This document shows, piece by piece, positions 49,091-60,379 of a stretch of 64,000 bases of DNA. Origin of the DNA: Straminergon stramineum (lineage: Eukaryota > Streptophyta > Bryopsida > Hypnales > Calliergonaceae); the NCBI GenBank assembly GCA_963920665.1, contig OY987266.1:25408248-25472247 (forward strand), read 5' to 3'. Position 1 is the first letter of the stretch. Each line of letters opens with the position of its first letter. The position numbers and the translations under genes are program-made. The notes under the pieces were generated by a model. That model worked only from the letters and a program-made list of their open reading frames with translations. It did no database searches and had not been told where the DNA came from.

Positions 49091-50340
49091 ACATACTAAA
49101 TTCTATCATGCATGGCTTCTAGTGAATTTCTATGCTAATCTTCACCCTTTACCACGAAGACCTCACAAGGGTACCAATGACAACTAAGATTCTATGAAGC
49201 TCCTTAAAATCTCCCTCAGTCACTTAAATGTGATAGGAATACAACGCGTAGATGATCTGAAAGTAGTTCTGAAGGTTGCCATAATTTTGAAAACACTTCC
49301 ATATTGTAGTCGAAGGTCTCCATCATAGATGCATACTAATCATACTAGTAGTGGTAGGGCACTAGTAGTAGCTGAAATTGAGCCAATCGAAGTGCAACAT
49401 CCTCCACTGAAAAAACCCACCAAACTGTGCTACTCTTTGCAAATTGCACTTGTTATGGGAATTGTCTAGATTTTGCTTGTCTAACATCCACCACCCACTT
49501 CAAACTCATCCTAGGATTATGGCTGCTGCTAGACCCTGCAACATAGACAAGATTAAATAATTTAGGATCTACAATTTGATGTGCCTCTCCCTTGGTGCTG
49601 CCATGAAGATAAATAAGAACCACAACAAAGAAATATTGGATGACATAGTAACCCTAAACTCAAAGGTATGAATTCGTCACCCTAAACTTCAAAGTATGAA
49701 ATCTTGTCCTAAATCAAACCTAAACCAATACATCCGAAGCTCAATAAGAAACCCAAGGTATGAATATTCACCCTAAACCAAATAACATCCTATACACCAT
49801 GAAGTCTTTCAGAATCTCTACAATATGAATCCCTCTCCATACACTAAACAAATGACATTAAGTGAACACAAACCACAAGTATAAAACATTGTCCCTAAAC
49901 ATTGACCTCTAATGAGTACTCAGTCTTGGGCTTTTTCTAAGCAAATGATTCACACGGTACCCCCAAAGATGATTTCCATGGTGACTAGTCCAACATTCTA
50001 GTTTTAAATAAGGGTCTACCAAAGTTTTAATTTTCTATTGAATTTTGCCACTGACTTTATAAATGTCTCCTCTCAAACTCCGTAATATGTACAGTATGAT
50101 AGCATCCTTTTTCTTGTTCTCTTTTGACACAAATGAAACAAAATTTCACTACAAAGAGGTAAGGTAACTACACCTAGAAGTGACCTCTTTCTAAAATTAA
50201 CCCCTACATACATATTCTTGCTTAAAATGTACTTCCATTATTCATGAGAGTCTAGGACCAGTTTTACAAACACTTATTTCAACACTTTGAAAATTCATAG
50301 TTTATTCATATAGTGTCCAAAAAATGCATTCTAAGATAAT
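49091..50340. other. Intergenic DNA, no gene recognised
   Basis: Loose repeats of an ACCCTAAAC/GTATGAAT phrase occur around 49650-49830. A left-type terminus TTAA-CCCCTACATAC is at 50197, but I found no partner. No coding content. Confidence 0.4.
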
Positions 50341-50583
50341 CTAGAATCCTCCTTTAACTACTACCAACAAGACCCACAATAAATTTTCTAATATAATATT
50401 GGGAACTATGATGGATTGCTTATTCAGACACTTTGGGGTGTAGTTACCTTCAATTGCATTCTTTTCCAAAGGGAATTGCCACATGTTACCCATCATTCTT
50501 CCTGAAGGAATTAATTCAACGGCTGGCTGCTTGAGAAAAGGAAACTCTGATGGAGTCTTGGACCATGTGGCTGTCAGTTCCAT
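50341..50583 (-). other. Short minus-strand ORF of unknown nature (80 aa)
   Basis: The first two thirds read MELTATWSKTPSEFPFLKQP and then VELIPSGRMMGNMWQFPLEK, with codon use and base composition richer in GC than the flanks. The C-terminal part is AT-rich and could be intron read-through. I do not recognise a family. It could be a single exon of a lost gene, a gene fragment carried by a transposon, or a chance ORF. Confidence 0.25.
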
Positions 50584-51706
50584 GGCCTAAGTGAACTTGA
50601 GCATGCTCAGACTGAGTGCGCCATTTGTCGGTGGATTCAACCTCACCGTGTACTCAAGGTAAGGTAAAGTATATGCACATGCATAAATGTCGGCATGACC
50701 AGCTCAGATGACTGCAATTCCTTCAATGTTTTTACATAGTCCAGAAACTGAGCTGTGCTGCTACCAATCAGAGTAATAAGTTTTCATTCATAAGCTATTG
50801 ATTTCGAGGAAATTTCAATGCAATTGGTACCTTTTCGTTGAAATGGCAAAAGTTTGGCAAAATTGTCGGTTACTTTTAGGACCTGTTGTAACTTAACTTA
50901 ATATAGTTCTGGAGGGAAGTACACTACTAACTTGCCAAGAGTGTGAGGATTCAACCCTTCAGATTTGCAGAGAGTCAAAAGGAGTTGTCAATTTCAAGGA
51001 ACCCCCCTTCAAAAAAACCCGTTGTCAAGTGCTGTTCCAGGAATGTAATTTTGAAGAAGCTGAAAATATGGCTGGATCTTGAACCTTGTCTTGAACTTTG
51101 TGTAAGCTTAACAATTGTTATAAATCTTGCACTAATGTAAGGTAAAACAGCCCATTACAGACCAAATGGGGGGTTTGCCCTCTTGTCATTTCTGAAATTT
51201 TCTACTTTTTTTTTCCAGAGAAAGTCAAGTGACAGAAATGGCAAGAGTATTTGAAATTATATTTTTTTTGACAAAGTGTGAATTTGTTATGAATTTTTTA
51301 AGTGTTCAGCCCATCACAGCCTTTGGACTACCCCAAAACCAACAAAAACTGATCCATAACACTCATCTTATTTACCTATTACAGTCACAATATTTCTAAC
51401 ACAGAAGACCTGAAAAAGGCACTTCCTGCAATGAACTAACACTAAAAAACTGAAAGTTCCTATTGCAGTACCTAATTACTCCATTCCAGTTAGCTAAGAC
51501 ATTGAATGTAGCCCAAATCTCAAAAATTAAAAGAAAACTGTAGTGGGCTCATTCATAGAGTTCTGTAATGAGCAAAAGTTCCGTAATAGGTTGTTTTACC
51601 TTACATCCAATGATACAAGTAACTTCCTATCACCATGTTCCACACTGTGAACAGTCTCCAAAAAACACACATAATTACAATGGTAAGAAGCTCATATAAC
51701 ACAATG
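50584..51706. other. Intergenic DNA, nothing recognised
   Basis: Mixed composition, short ORFs only, no terminal repeats noticed. Confidence 0.4.
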
Positions 51707-51708
51707 TA

Positions 51709-51895
51709 CAGGTAAAACCTCTCTTAATGTAACCTCTCTTAGTGCATATATGCAATAAGAGAGTTGCAAAGAGTAGGTGGACCTGTGCATGAATCAAGAT
51801 GAAGAGCTACTTGAAAACTACTTTGGCCTCTCTAAATGCATAAACCTCTCTTAGTGCATAGTCCCGGCACCATGCACTAAGAAAGGTTCTACTTG
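51709..51895. mobile_element. Pogo/Tigger-like MITE (187 bp) with TA flanks
   Basis: TA dinucleotides at 51707-51708 and 51896-51897 flank a left end CAGGTAAAACCTCTCTTA and a right end that reverse-complements to CAAGTAGAACCTTTCTTA, four mismatches in 18. Subterminal repeats (CCTCTCTTAGTGCATA and its reverse relatives) and a central CCCGGCACC are visible. CAG..AAACCTCT termini with TA target sites are typical of pogo/Tigger-type elements of plants and animals. There is no coding capacity. Confidence 0.68.
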
Positions 51896-51897
51896 TA

Positions 51898-52785
51898 TAT
51901 TGATATGTACGACAGACAGTGACATATCGTAGACACTCTACTAAATGTGCACATTTGGGTTTTAAATGATTTTCTGCAAGGTGGGTATCATTTTTTCACC
52001 ATTTAAAAAAAAATTGCAATTAGTAAATGAGATGAGAATATTATAGTAAAATAAAATGACAATTATATTTGAAAAGTTGTGACCTTTCTACAATCAAGAT
52101 CACAAATACTTTCAGTAATGTGTTATCAATACACCATCTACTAACTCTGCATATTAGGTTTCACTACAGGAGCTACAAATGTTGCCCTCTTTTTTGTGAG
52201 CATAAGAAATTAATGAGGTTTTATCACTATCCTTTTGACTTCTCTAGCCATTTTCTTCTCAAGTTGTTGTTGAATTTCTGAAAAATCAATTTGCTGAAAA
52301 ATAGGTAGGTTGAGATTTCATGTGAGAGGATTTGATGGTTGATGGTTGAGATTCTAGTGACTGATAAGTGGCACTGCATAGTGTGGTGCCATGCACGGTA
52401 AGTGACATGTGTACGATATTTACGTTTTAATTTTTGAAGAACATGAACATGTTTATGATGTTCAGTTGATAGGATTGTCTTTACAATCATAGAATCAAAG
52501 CACTTGTGTGAAGCTAAGGAGTGAGGAGTGTATAAGTCAACACTGTAAATCACATATCAAAAGATTATGTTTCTAACTTTGAAACTCAATAGAAAGTTAT
52601 GAAAATTTTATATGTATATATGCTTGCATGCAATATTTAATTGGAAGGATGAAGATCTTTTGATCTTTGTATCAATGTGAATGTAAGAGGGTTTTCAGGT
52701 CCTTGAATGGTGCATCAACATTTCAACTTTATGTCTTACAATACACAAAGTTTGTTGCAAAGTGCACTATGAGATATGCCCCAAA
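51898..52785. other. Intergenic DNA, nothing recognised
   Basis: AT-rich; the ORFs at 52069-52281 and 52227-52553 show no domain. Confidence 0.4.
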
Positions 52786-53738
52786 TTAACCCCTAAAGCA
52801 ACAAATGGTGTTTTTTGGCAACATAGCAATTTCGGGCAGCTCACTACGGATGGAATTTTGATTTTTTTTCTTTGCAATTTTCACACAACATTTTCCCGAG
52901 GAGTAGCTTTAAGACCCAACAATTTTCATAACTTTTGAATACATGGTTAAAAAGTTATTGTATAATATGTTGTTTTCATTGCTCGGCGGGCAGCCCAGGC
53001 AGCAAAAAAAACTTCTTGAAAAATCACTTTTTTAAAAAATAAAAATTTGAAATTGGTTTTCTACATTTTTATATACATGAAAAGCTTTGAATCATTCCAT
53101 TTTGATTTGTGAGATGAAAGTTATGAAGAGTTTTAGTTGTGGGTAGTTTGTGGGTAGTAATGGAATCTCTACTCTAAAATAAACTTTGAAGACCTTTATT
53201 TCACTCAATTTTTAACATTTTTGGAAAAAAATAAAAACGTGAGGTGTAGATTGTTTATTACAACAATTTCACCATTGGGATTTTCATTTTTCAATTCCAT
53301 AAATAAATTATTAACACTTTAGTATTATGAATCATTCTCTACTACTATCTACTTACTATTTTTTTCCTATATGTTGTACAATTCCAAATGATCTAAAATT
53401 TTTCAAACATGTAGCCAACATGACTTGAAGAATGAATCCAAAGAGTTACAACCATTTTGGACATTTTTTCATAATGATTTGACCTTGTGGAGTGCATCTG
53501 CCCGGATTTTTGCAGGGCCAAAAAATGGTTTTTTGTCACTTCAAATGCTAATATCTTGCAATCCAAACGGTGGAAATTTCTGAAATTTTTTCCACATCTT
53601 CCTAAACGAGATTACTACAAGATCCTACAGTTACATTTGTCCAAAAATTTATTTTTTCTAAAATTTGGTACTTGTATTGGAGATGACAGTTTTGGAGCGT
53701 TTTTAGTGAAAACATAGTCAAAAACCTTTAGGGGTTAA
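52786..53738 (+). mobile_element. TTAA-flanked piggyBac-like MITE, family A2 (953 bp)
   Basis: It starts TTAA-CCCCTAAAGCAACAAATG and ends AAAACCTTTAGGGG-TTAA. The left third carries TTTTCACACAACATTTTCCC and GGAGTAGCTTTAAGACCC, shared with the copies at 58836 (plus) and 55237 (minus). The centre and right are shared with family A1. The plus ORF at 53487-53717 is a by-product of the repeat and recurs on the minus strand in the 55-kb copy. Confidence 0.78.
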
Positions 53739-54859
53739 ACATGCCATCACTATCAAGTGCACTCTTCCTTTCTCCTGCTACAATTTATGTGTAAGGTGGC
53801 CATAAACATGATTGTTTTGTGAAATAGTTTGTTAATAAAAATTAGCTTGCTCCATGTTGTTGCCACAACCAGAATAGAAGGGTTTTTGTTGTTTTTTTCA
53901 TTTGTAAAAATATTGAAATTCAATATATTTTATACACAAAGGAGTACACGGGCTTTGTTGCAATGTGAGAGGTTGCATTCTTGATACAAATAGAAAGCTT
54001 TATTCATGAAGGGGTGAAAAGGTTTTGTTTTGTGGTGTTTGGATATGTGATGTGAAATTTTTTATTTTCCCAAAATAAAAGATAATTTAATTCAATTTTA
54101 TAATTTGAAAATAATTCAAAAATCCATAACTTTCTCACCGTAGATCCATATGCCACAAAACAAAATTTGTTTACCCACCTTTGCGAAGAGCTTTTCAATG
54201 GTACCAAGAATACAACCGGGTATGTATGATTCCTTAGATCTCACTATATCAAACAAACAAAACAAAAAAGCAATTTAACTACTAATTTAAGATATAGAAG
54301 GTATAGAATAGTGTGCCATATGCCATTGCCACAATCAAAATAGAAAGTGAAAGTAATTTTTTTATTTTTTAACTTTTAAGACTTCAAAATTCAATATCTT
54401 TTTTTGTTGTGAGTTGGAAAGTCACAAAACAAAGTCCATGCACCCATTCTCGTAGAGAACTTTCTAACATTACCAAAAATGCAACAAATTGACATAAAGT
54501 CCAAAAGATGGGTGATTGCAAGAAACACTTGTCCTATTTTTTGTCCCCTTGCCCTCAAACAAGTGGTTTTTTGCTCATAACTTTTGTATCACTTGTTTGT
54601 TTGGTGTGAAATTTGGAATGAAGGTACATGAGATAGTTTAAGACATTCTATAATTTTTCAAATTCTTTTCAAATCTTTTTACTATTTTTAACCTAACCCC
54701 AATTGGGTGTTTGCCTTGGCCATTTTGGAAGGTTTTAGTCCTATTTTTGACCCAAAAATACAAATTTGAAGCTACTGATTAAGCATGTTTGAGGTCTACT
54801 AACATTACAAGGAATGACAATAATTTTAAAAAAATAAAAATAGAAACATGTCGGTTACC

Positions 54860-56230
54860 CACATGGGGCCAAAGTGACCTTCCTTTGCGCAAAGTCTGTG
54901 AAGGGGGAAATTTTTTCCTACATGAATTCTTTGGTGCAATGCAAGTAAAATCTTCTACAACAAAATGACCTTTTTTTATGGAATTATTTTGAATTTTTTT
55001 GAATCACAAAAAATGAAAAGGTCCACAAATCCTTTTTTTGCTATTTTTTGCTCTCTATGGCTATTGTAATATTCCGTAGTAGTCTATAGTATTCCATAGT
55101 ATTGCATAATATTGAATTGATGGTTTAGATCTATAGGTGCCTTGAATCAACAATTTAGATTCGTAGGCGCAATGTTGACACATAGAATTGATAGAAGTTC
55201 ATAGTAATCCTAGTCCTATGGCCCAAAACTATGTTTTTAACCCCTAAATGATTCAAAACTATGTTTTCTCCAAAATTGCTCTAAAATTGTCATTTCTAGT
55301 AGAAGTACCAAATTTTAGGAAAAAAACATTTCTGGACACATGTAACAATAAGATCTTGTAGTACGCTGATTTGAAAAGATGTGGAAAAAATTTCAGAAAT
55401 TTACATTGTGTAGATAGTAAGATATTATTTAGCATTTGAATGAACAAAAATCCTTTTTTTGGCCTTGTGAAAAAATAGGCAACTGCACTTCACAAGGCCA
55501 CATTTGTAAAGAAAAAAAATTTCAAAATGGTGGTTACTCTTTGAATTCATTCTTCAAAGAAAGTTGGCTACATGCTTGAAAAAATTTAAATCATTTGGAA
55601 TTGTACAACATATAGGAAAAAAAAAGTAAGTACAAAGAAGTAGAGAATGATTCAAAATATTGAATTATTAAAGGTTTTGTTATGGAATTGAAAAATGCCA
55701 ATCCCAATGGTTGTAATGTTGTGATAAACAATCTACATCCTACAATTTTATTTTTCTCCCAAAATATTAAAAATTGAGTTAAATAAGGAACTTCAAAGTT
55801 TATTTTAGAGTAGAGAATCTGAAACTACCTTCAAACTAAAATTCTTCATAACTTTCATCTCATGAATCAAAATGGAATGATTCAAAGCTTTCCATGCATA
55901 TATAAATCTAGAAAACCAATTTCAGATTTTTATTTCTTAAAGAAGTGTTTTTTTAAGAAATTTTTGGGTTGCTCGAAGATCAATGAAAATTACATATAAT
56001 GCCATTAATAACTCTCTAACCATGTTGTCAAAAGCTATGAAAATTGTTGGGCCTTAAAGCTACTCTTTGGGCACATGTGTGAAAATTTCACAAAAAAAAA
56101 AGAAAAACTTCATTCGGGGTAACTTGCCCCAAAACAATATGTTACCAAAAAACACAATTTGATCCTTTAGGGGTTAAGCCAAAAACGTGAAGTATTTTTT
56201 GCAATCCCCTAGACATACATGGAGTGTAAT
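54860..56230 (-). repeat. Dispersed repeat R, minus copy, split by a family A2 element
   Basis: This is the reverse complement of 5880-6205 (GGTCACTTTGGCCCC, TTGCATTGCACCAAAG, GGACCTTTTCATTTTTTGTG and AATAGCAAAAAAAGG on the minus strand). Its sequence continues on the other side of the insertion at 56178-56225 (minus strand TTGCAAAAAATACTTCACG, then TTTTTGGC). Removing 55237-56177 and one TTAA restores collinearity with the 5.9-kb copy. Confidence 0.65.
55237..56177 (-). mobile_element. TTAA-flanked piggyBac-like MITE, family A2, minus orientation (941 bp), with related empty site
   Basis: On the plus strand it runs from TTAA-CCCCTAAATGATTC to GATCCTTTAGGGG-TTAA. The interior is the reverse complement of the 52786 and 58836 copies (for example GGGCCTTAAAGCTACTCTTT corresponds to the AGTAGC-TTTAAG phrase). 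It is inserted in repeat R at a TTAA; the uninterrupted R copy has TCAA at 5924-5927 in the same place. This supports insertion with TTAA duplication and no other target change. Confidence 0.82.
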
Positions 56231-57310
56231 TTTGCATAATTTTAGATCCAAAAATAACTCAAAAATCCACAAATTTACATTGTAGTTCCTAATGCCACAA
56301 AACAAATCCCATGCATTCTTCCTTGCAATGAGCTTTCCGACAATGCCAAGAACATAACTGGGGGATACACAATCTAAAAGATATATAATTTAACATCATT
56401 TAAGATTAAAAATAACTCAAAAATCTGTAACTTTCACATTGTAGGTCCAAACGTCACAAAATAAAGTTAGTGCACCCCTCCTCGTAGAGAACTTTCCAAC
56501 AGCATGTTGGCACCAAGAAAGTGAGTGAGGGATGTAGAGTCCAAAGAGATATCACCATAACATACAGAAAAACAAACAATTAAAAAACAACCTACTTTAA
56601 GGTATAGACTAGTGTGCCTTGTGTTGTTGCCATAGTCAAAAGAAAATAGAAGTCATTTTTTCATTTTTTTTCATTTAGAAAAAATTTAAGATTTCAATAA
56701 CTTTCACATCGTAGATCCAAATGCCATGAAACAAAGCCCATGCACCTTTCTTCATAGAGAATTTTGATGGTACCAAGAATGCAACTAGGGGACGTACAAT
56801 TCTAGAGGTCCCTTGTGGAGATCTCAATGTAACAAAGTAAACAAACAAACCCAAACAAACAACCTAACTTAAGGTATGGAATAGTATACCATTGTACCTT
56901 CTATTGTTGTTACAACCAAATTATAAAACAAAAATAATTCTCAAAAATTTTAATTTATAAAAAACTCAAAATTCAATATCTTTTTTGCAATTTTGGTATG
57001 AGTCAAATCACCAAAAAACAAATCCCACACACACCTCCTTACAAAAAGCTTTCCAACTATACTAAGAATGCGACCGGTTGATACATGTTCCAAAATATAC
57101 ATAATTTAACATAATTTAAGATCTAATAATGAATCCAAAATCCATAACTTTCACACCATAGGTCTAAAAGCCACAAAACAAAGCCCTTGCACCCCTCCTT
57201 GCTAAGAGCTTTCCAATGGTACCAAGAATGCAACCAAAAGACACACGGTCCAAGAGATCTCACCATAACAAACAAAACAAAACAAACAACCTAATGTAAA
57301 GGTATGGATT

Positions 57311-58835
57311 GTCAATTTAGATTGACTTTTTGTACTACTAGTACTACCTGAAAGCTAAGGATGTGAAATTTAGAACTGAATATCGTGCAACTGGTTTAAA
57401 ACAAAATTGGAATTTTGGCAAAGGCTTCCAACAGGTCACGGCAAAATATTCATGATCTTTCAGCCGAAGATAACTTCCAGAATTGACCTAGGGAATTTCC
57501 TAAACTCATGCCAACGAAACTTTTTGTCTGATTTGTCTTTTTAAATTTCTGTATGAGAAGCCGGGTCGGCCAACGTTACATCAGTTTCCTAATGGATTTG
57601 GCCACATGAAACATGAAATCTGCTCATATGCATGAGAACGCAATGACTTCCAAGGACTTAATTCAACACCCACAAAGAAATCAAAGGTCTGGAGTTTTTG
57701 TTCTATCCTGGAACATGTTCACACACAATTTCAACTTCACAAACCACTGACTGAACGTTCACTCACATTCCTCAGTAAACTATGCACTAGTCTAGATTAC
57801 CACAAATCACAATATTTGTCGGCAACGCTGGATGTGCAGTACTGTGCACACTTGAGGAATACTAATAAACTCCGCAACTGGACCGGCATTTTTGACAAGT
57901 GCAGTTGGACATGGAACCAATCAGATGCAAGATCTGCATCAGATCGATCTAACGATCTCCAGTTGCAGGCACATGGAATTGAATTTACAAAGACAACAAT
58001 TCAGACAAAAAAAGCTTATGCCACGACTTTTGGTGTCCATCGTGTAACCTCCGGGACTGCCACGCATCGGTCTCCAGGAAAGAGTGCCAAAAGGTTCATG
58101 TGTTCATACCTTCCCTACGGAATGGAGTTGAGTTGAACTGAATGCCTGGGTCATTGAAAAGACTCACGTGAGGCATTTCATTGACGTTGCAATCTGGAAT
58201 GAGTCCACAGATTCACGTCACACAGATTCACGTCATTCGCTCGTTCGTCACTTTAGAATCACTTTAGAATTTTTACGAAATTCTCCTCATGTGAACAGGA
58301 ATTGGCGGGACTTGGTCAATTCTCCGGCCCCCTGGAAATGCTGGTTGGGAATCTACTCTCAAGCCGATCTGAACTCGCTGTTGGTTGCAGGGCCTTCCAT
58401 AACAGCGTTGTTTATTACCAATGAGGCCGCAGAGGTCCCTTTTCCATGCATCCTTGAAAATGGGACCCCAACAGTAAACAAAGTTGTCTTATATGACAAG
58501 TACTGAACAAAATTGTCTTCTGTGAGGAACATGGAACAAAATTGTCTTATATGACAGCACTGAACAAAATTGTCTTCTATGAGGAATATTGTACAAAATT
58601 GTCGTAACTTATATGGCTCGTTAGTCAACCCCAATCCTTGGATTATACTGAAAGTCTCTCCTAGACTTCTAAGGAGGTGTAGTACCTTTGTAGCATGGGG
58701 AGGACCATTACGTGATTATAAAGTGTTATGTCATATGAAGCAATTTTGGATTCTATGACATGTTCTGTTAACCTTTGAACGTTGGGTTGGTCACCGTGGA
58801 AATCATCCTTTTTAGCACCATGTGAATCATTTTGC
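57311..58835 (+). other. GC-richer block with unidentified ORFs
   Basis: Composition rises relative to the flanking repeats. Plus ORFs at 57816-58136 (106 aa) and 58168-58506 (112 aa, containing VNRNWRDLVNSPAPWKCWLG) are the longest here but match no family I know. The second begins across a short direct repeat (ACAGATTCACGTCA twice, near 58206-58235) and ends in a 28-bp repeat array, which argues against a conserved protein. It may be a remnant of a gene or an unclassified element. Confidence 0.3.
58475..58605 (+). repeat. Tandem repeat of about 28 bp, five units, alternating in two variants
   Basis: The core (G)AACAAAATTGTCTT occurs at about 58475, 58505, 58534, 58562 and, degenerate, 58591. 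The spacer alternates between an ATATGACA type and a CTGTGAGG/CTATGAGG type, so the higher-order period is about 57 bp. Confidence 0.85.
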
Positions 58836-59750
58836 TTAACCCCTAAATGCCCAAACTGCATTTTTTGGCTACATAGTGATTTTGGACAACTCACTATGAA
58901 TGGAGTTTTTCTTTTTCTTTTTTAAAATTTTCACACAACATTTGCCCAAGGAGTAGCTATAAGGCCCCAAAATTTTCATAACTTTTGACTACAGGGTAAA
59001 AAAGTTATTGCATGATTTTCATTGATCTTCGGGCAACCCAAAAATTTCTTAAAAGAACACTTTTTTCAGAAATAAAAATCTGAAATTGATTTTCCATATT
59101 TATATGTACATAGAAAGCTTTGAATCATTCCATTTTGATTCATGAGATGAAAGTTATGAGGAGTTTTACTTTGCAGGCAGTTTTAGGTTCTCTACTCTAA
59201 AATAAACTTTGAAGTCCTTTCTTTCACTCAATTTTCAATATTTTTTGAAAAAAATAAAATCATAGGATTTAGATTGTTTATTACAACATTACAGCCATTG
59301 GGATTGGCATTTTTCAATTCTATAACAAAATTCTTCACAATTTAGTATTTTGAATCATTCTCTAGTTCATCGTACTTACTTTTTTTCCCCTATATGTTGT
59401 ACAATTTCAAATGATTTGAATTTTTTCAAGCATGTAGCCAACTTTCCTTAAAGAATGAATCCAAATTTTGGAATTTTTTTCATACAATTGTGGCCTTATG
59501 AAGTGCAGCTACCTGTTTTTTCACAGGGCCCCAAAAAAGGCTTTTTGCCAATTCAAATGCTAATATCTTACAATCTACATGGTGGAAATTTCTGAATTTT
59601 TTTCCACAACTTCTCATATTAGTGTAGTACAAGATCTTATGGTTATATGTGTCCAAAAATATTTTTTTTCCTAAAATTTGGTACTTGTACTGGAAATGAT
59701 AGTTTTGGAGTGTTTTGGGTGAAATGTAGTTGAAAATATATAGGGGTTAA
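58836..59750 (+). mobile_element. TTAA-flanked piggyBac-like MITE, family A2 (915 bp)
   Basis: It starts TTAA-CCCCTAAATGCCCAAAC and ends ATATATAGGGG-TTAA. The interior matches the 52786 copy (CACACAACATTTGCCC, GGAGTAGCTATAAGGCCC, TTTGAATCATTCCATTTTGA). Its right TTAA is shared with a second, reversed element end. Confidence 0.78.
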
Positions 59751-59935
59751 CCCCTAAAGTCCCAAGGCCATTTTCTTGTCAAAATCACTCAAAATTTCCA
59801 TTTTCGATGCAAACAACAAAAAATGTAAACATTTTTTTTGCATATCTAACCATAGGATCTTGCACTAGACTAGTATGAGAATGTTTGGAAGAAAATTCTA
59901 AAACTTTGACCATATTGATCAGATGATACAAGTGT
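59747..59935 (-). mobile_element. Truncated reverse family A end abutting the previous element
   Basis: From the shared TTAA at 59747-59750 the sequence continues CCCCTAAAGTCCCAAGG and then follows the reverse complement of the family A right end (for example ATAGGATCTTGCACTAGACTAG against the GATCTTGTAGTAAACTAG phrase). The similarity stops near 59935, so most of this copy is missing. The junction forms a palindrome, TAGGGGTTAACCCCTA. Confidence 0.6.
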
Positions 59936-60030
59936 TTAACCCTTAAAAGACATGGACCCCATGATCAATGTAGTTGCTAGAATTGCTTTGCTTATTGGAC
60001 CAATCGATGTATTTTTTGTTTTTCCAACAA

Positions 60031-60255
60031 GGGGGGGGGGGGGTAGTGAGTGATTGGAGTAGCAACATATGTGCAAAAAAATGATAGGGTATTTTAAAAA
60101 CATAGGGGCTAAAAATTATAAATGGGTTTAGAGTAATATAGGGTATCAAAAATGGCATTGGACGTCTCTAAAGTACTAGAGGGTATGGAATAATAGTTCC
60201 CATTAGAAAATTGCATAATGATAGCATGTAAAAAAATAATAATAATAATAATAAT
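60031..60255 (+). repeat. Poly-G run (60031-60043) and (AAT)n microsatellite (about 60234-60255)
   Basis: Thirteen consecutive G residues and about seven AAT units, separated by AT-rich DNA. Long G runs are also error-prone in assemblies. Confidence 0.9.
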
Positions 60256-60379
60256 TCATACCCTCCTATAAAATAGTGGTTGTTCGCATCTATATCCTAA
60301 TTTTTTTAATACATTGACCCCCCTGTGTTTTCTAGTGAACAGTGAAGTCATTCATTGGACAATTTTGTCCTCAACGTCT

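Larger units (their letters stand above)
53790..57310 (+). repeat. Satellite-like array of degenerate units (about 170-290 bp), interrupted
   Basis: At least six or seven units carry in order ATCCATAACTTTC.CACCGTAG-like text, CCACAAAACAAAGCCCATGC, ACCCCTCCTTG-like text, AGAGAACTTTCCAAC or AGAGCTTTTCAATGG, ACCAAGAATGCAACC, and GATCTCACCATAACAAACAA. Clear units lie near 54110-54350, 54360-54520, 56230-56400, 56400-56640, 56650-56930, 56940-57120 and 57120-57310. The array is broken between 54520 and 56230 by repeat R and a family A2 element. Two reversed units are at 7620-8130. Non-coding. Confidence 0.62.

Noticed and set aside
53487..53717. Plus ORF of 76 aa with a related minus ORF at 55259-55447
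   Set aside because: The similarity arises because both lie in copies of the same non-coding MITE.
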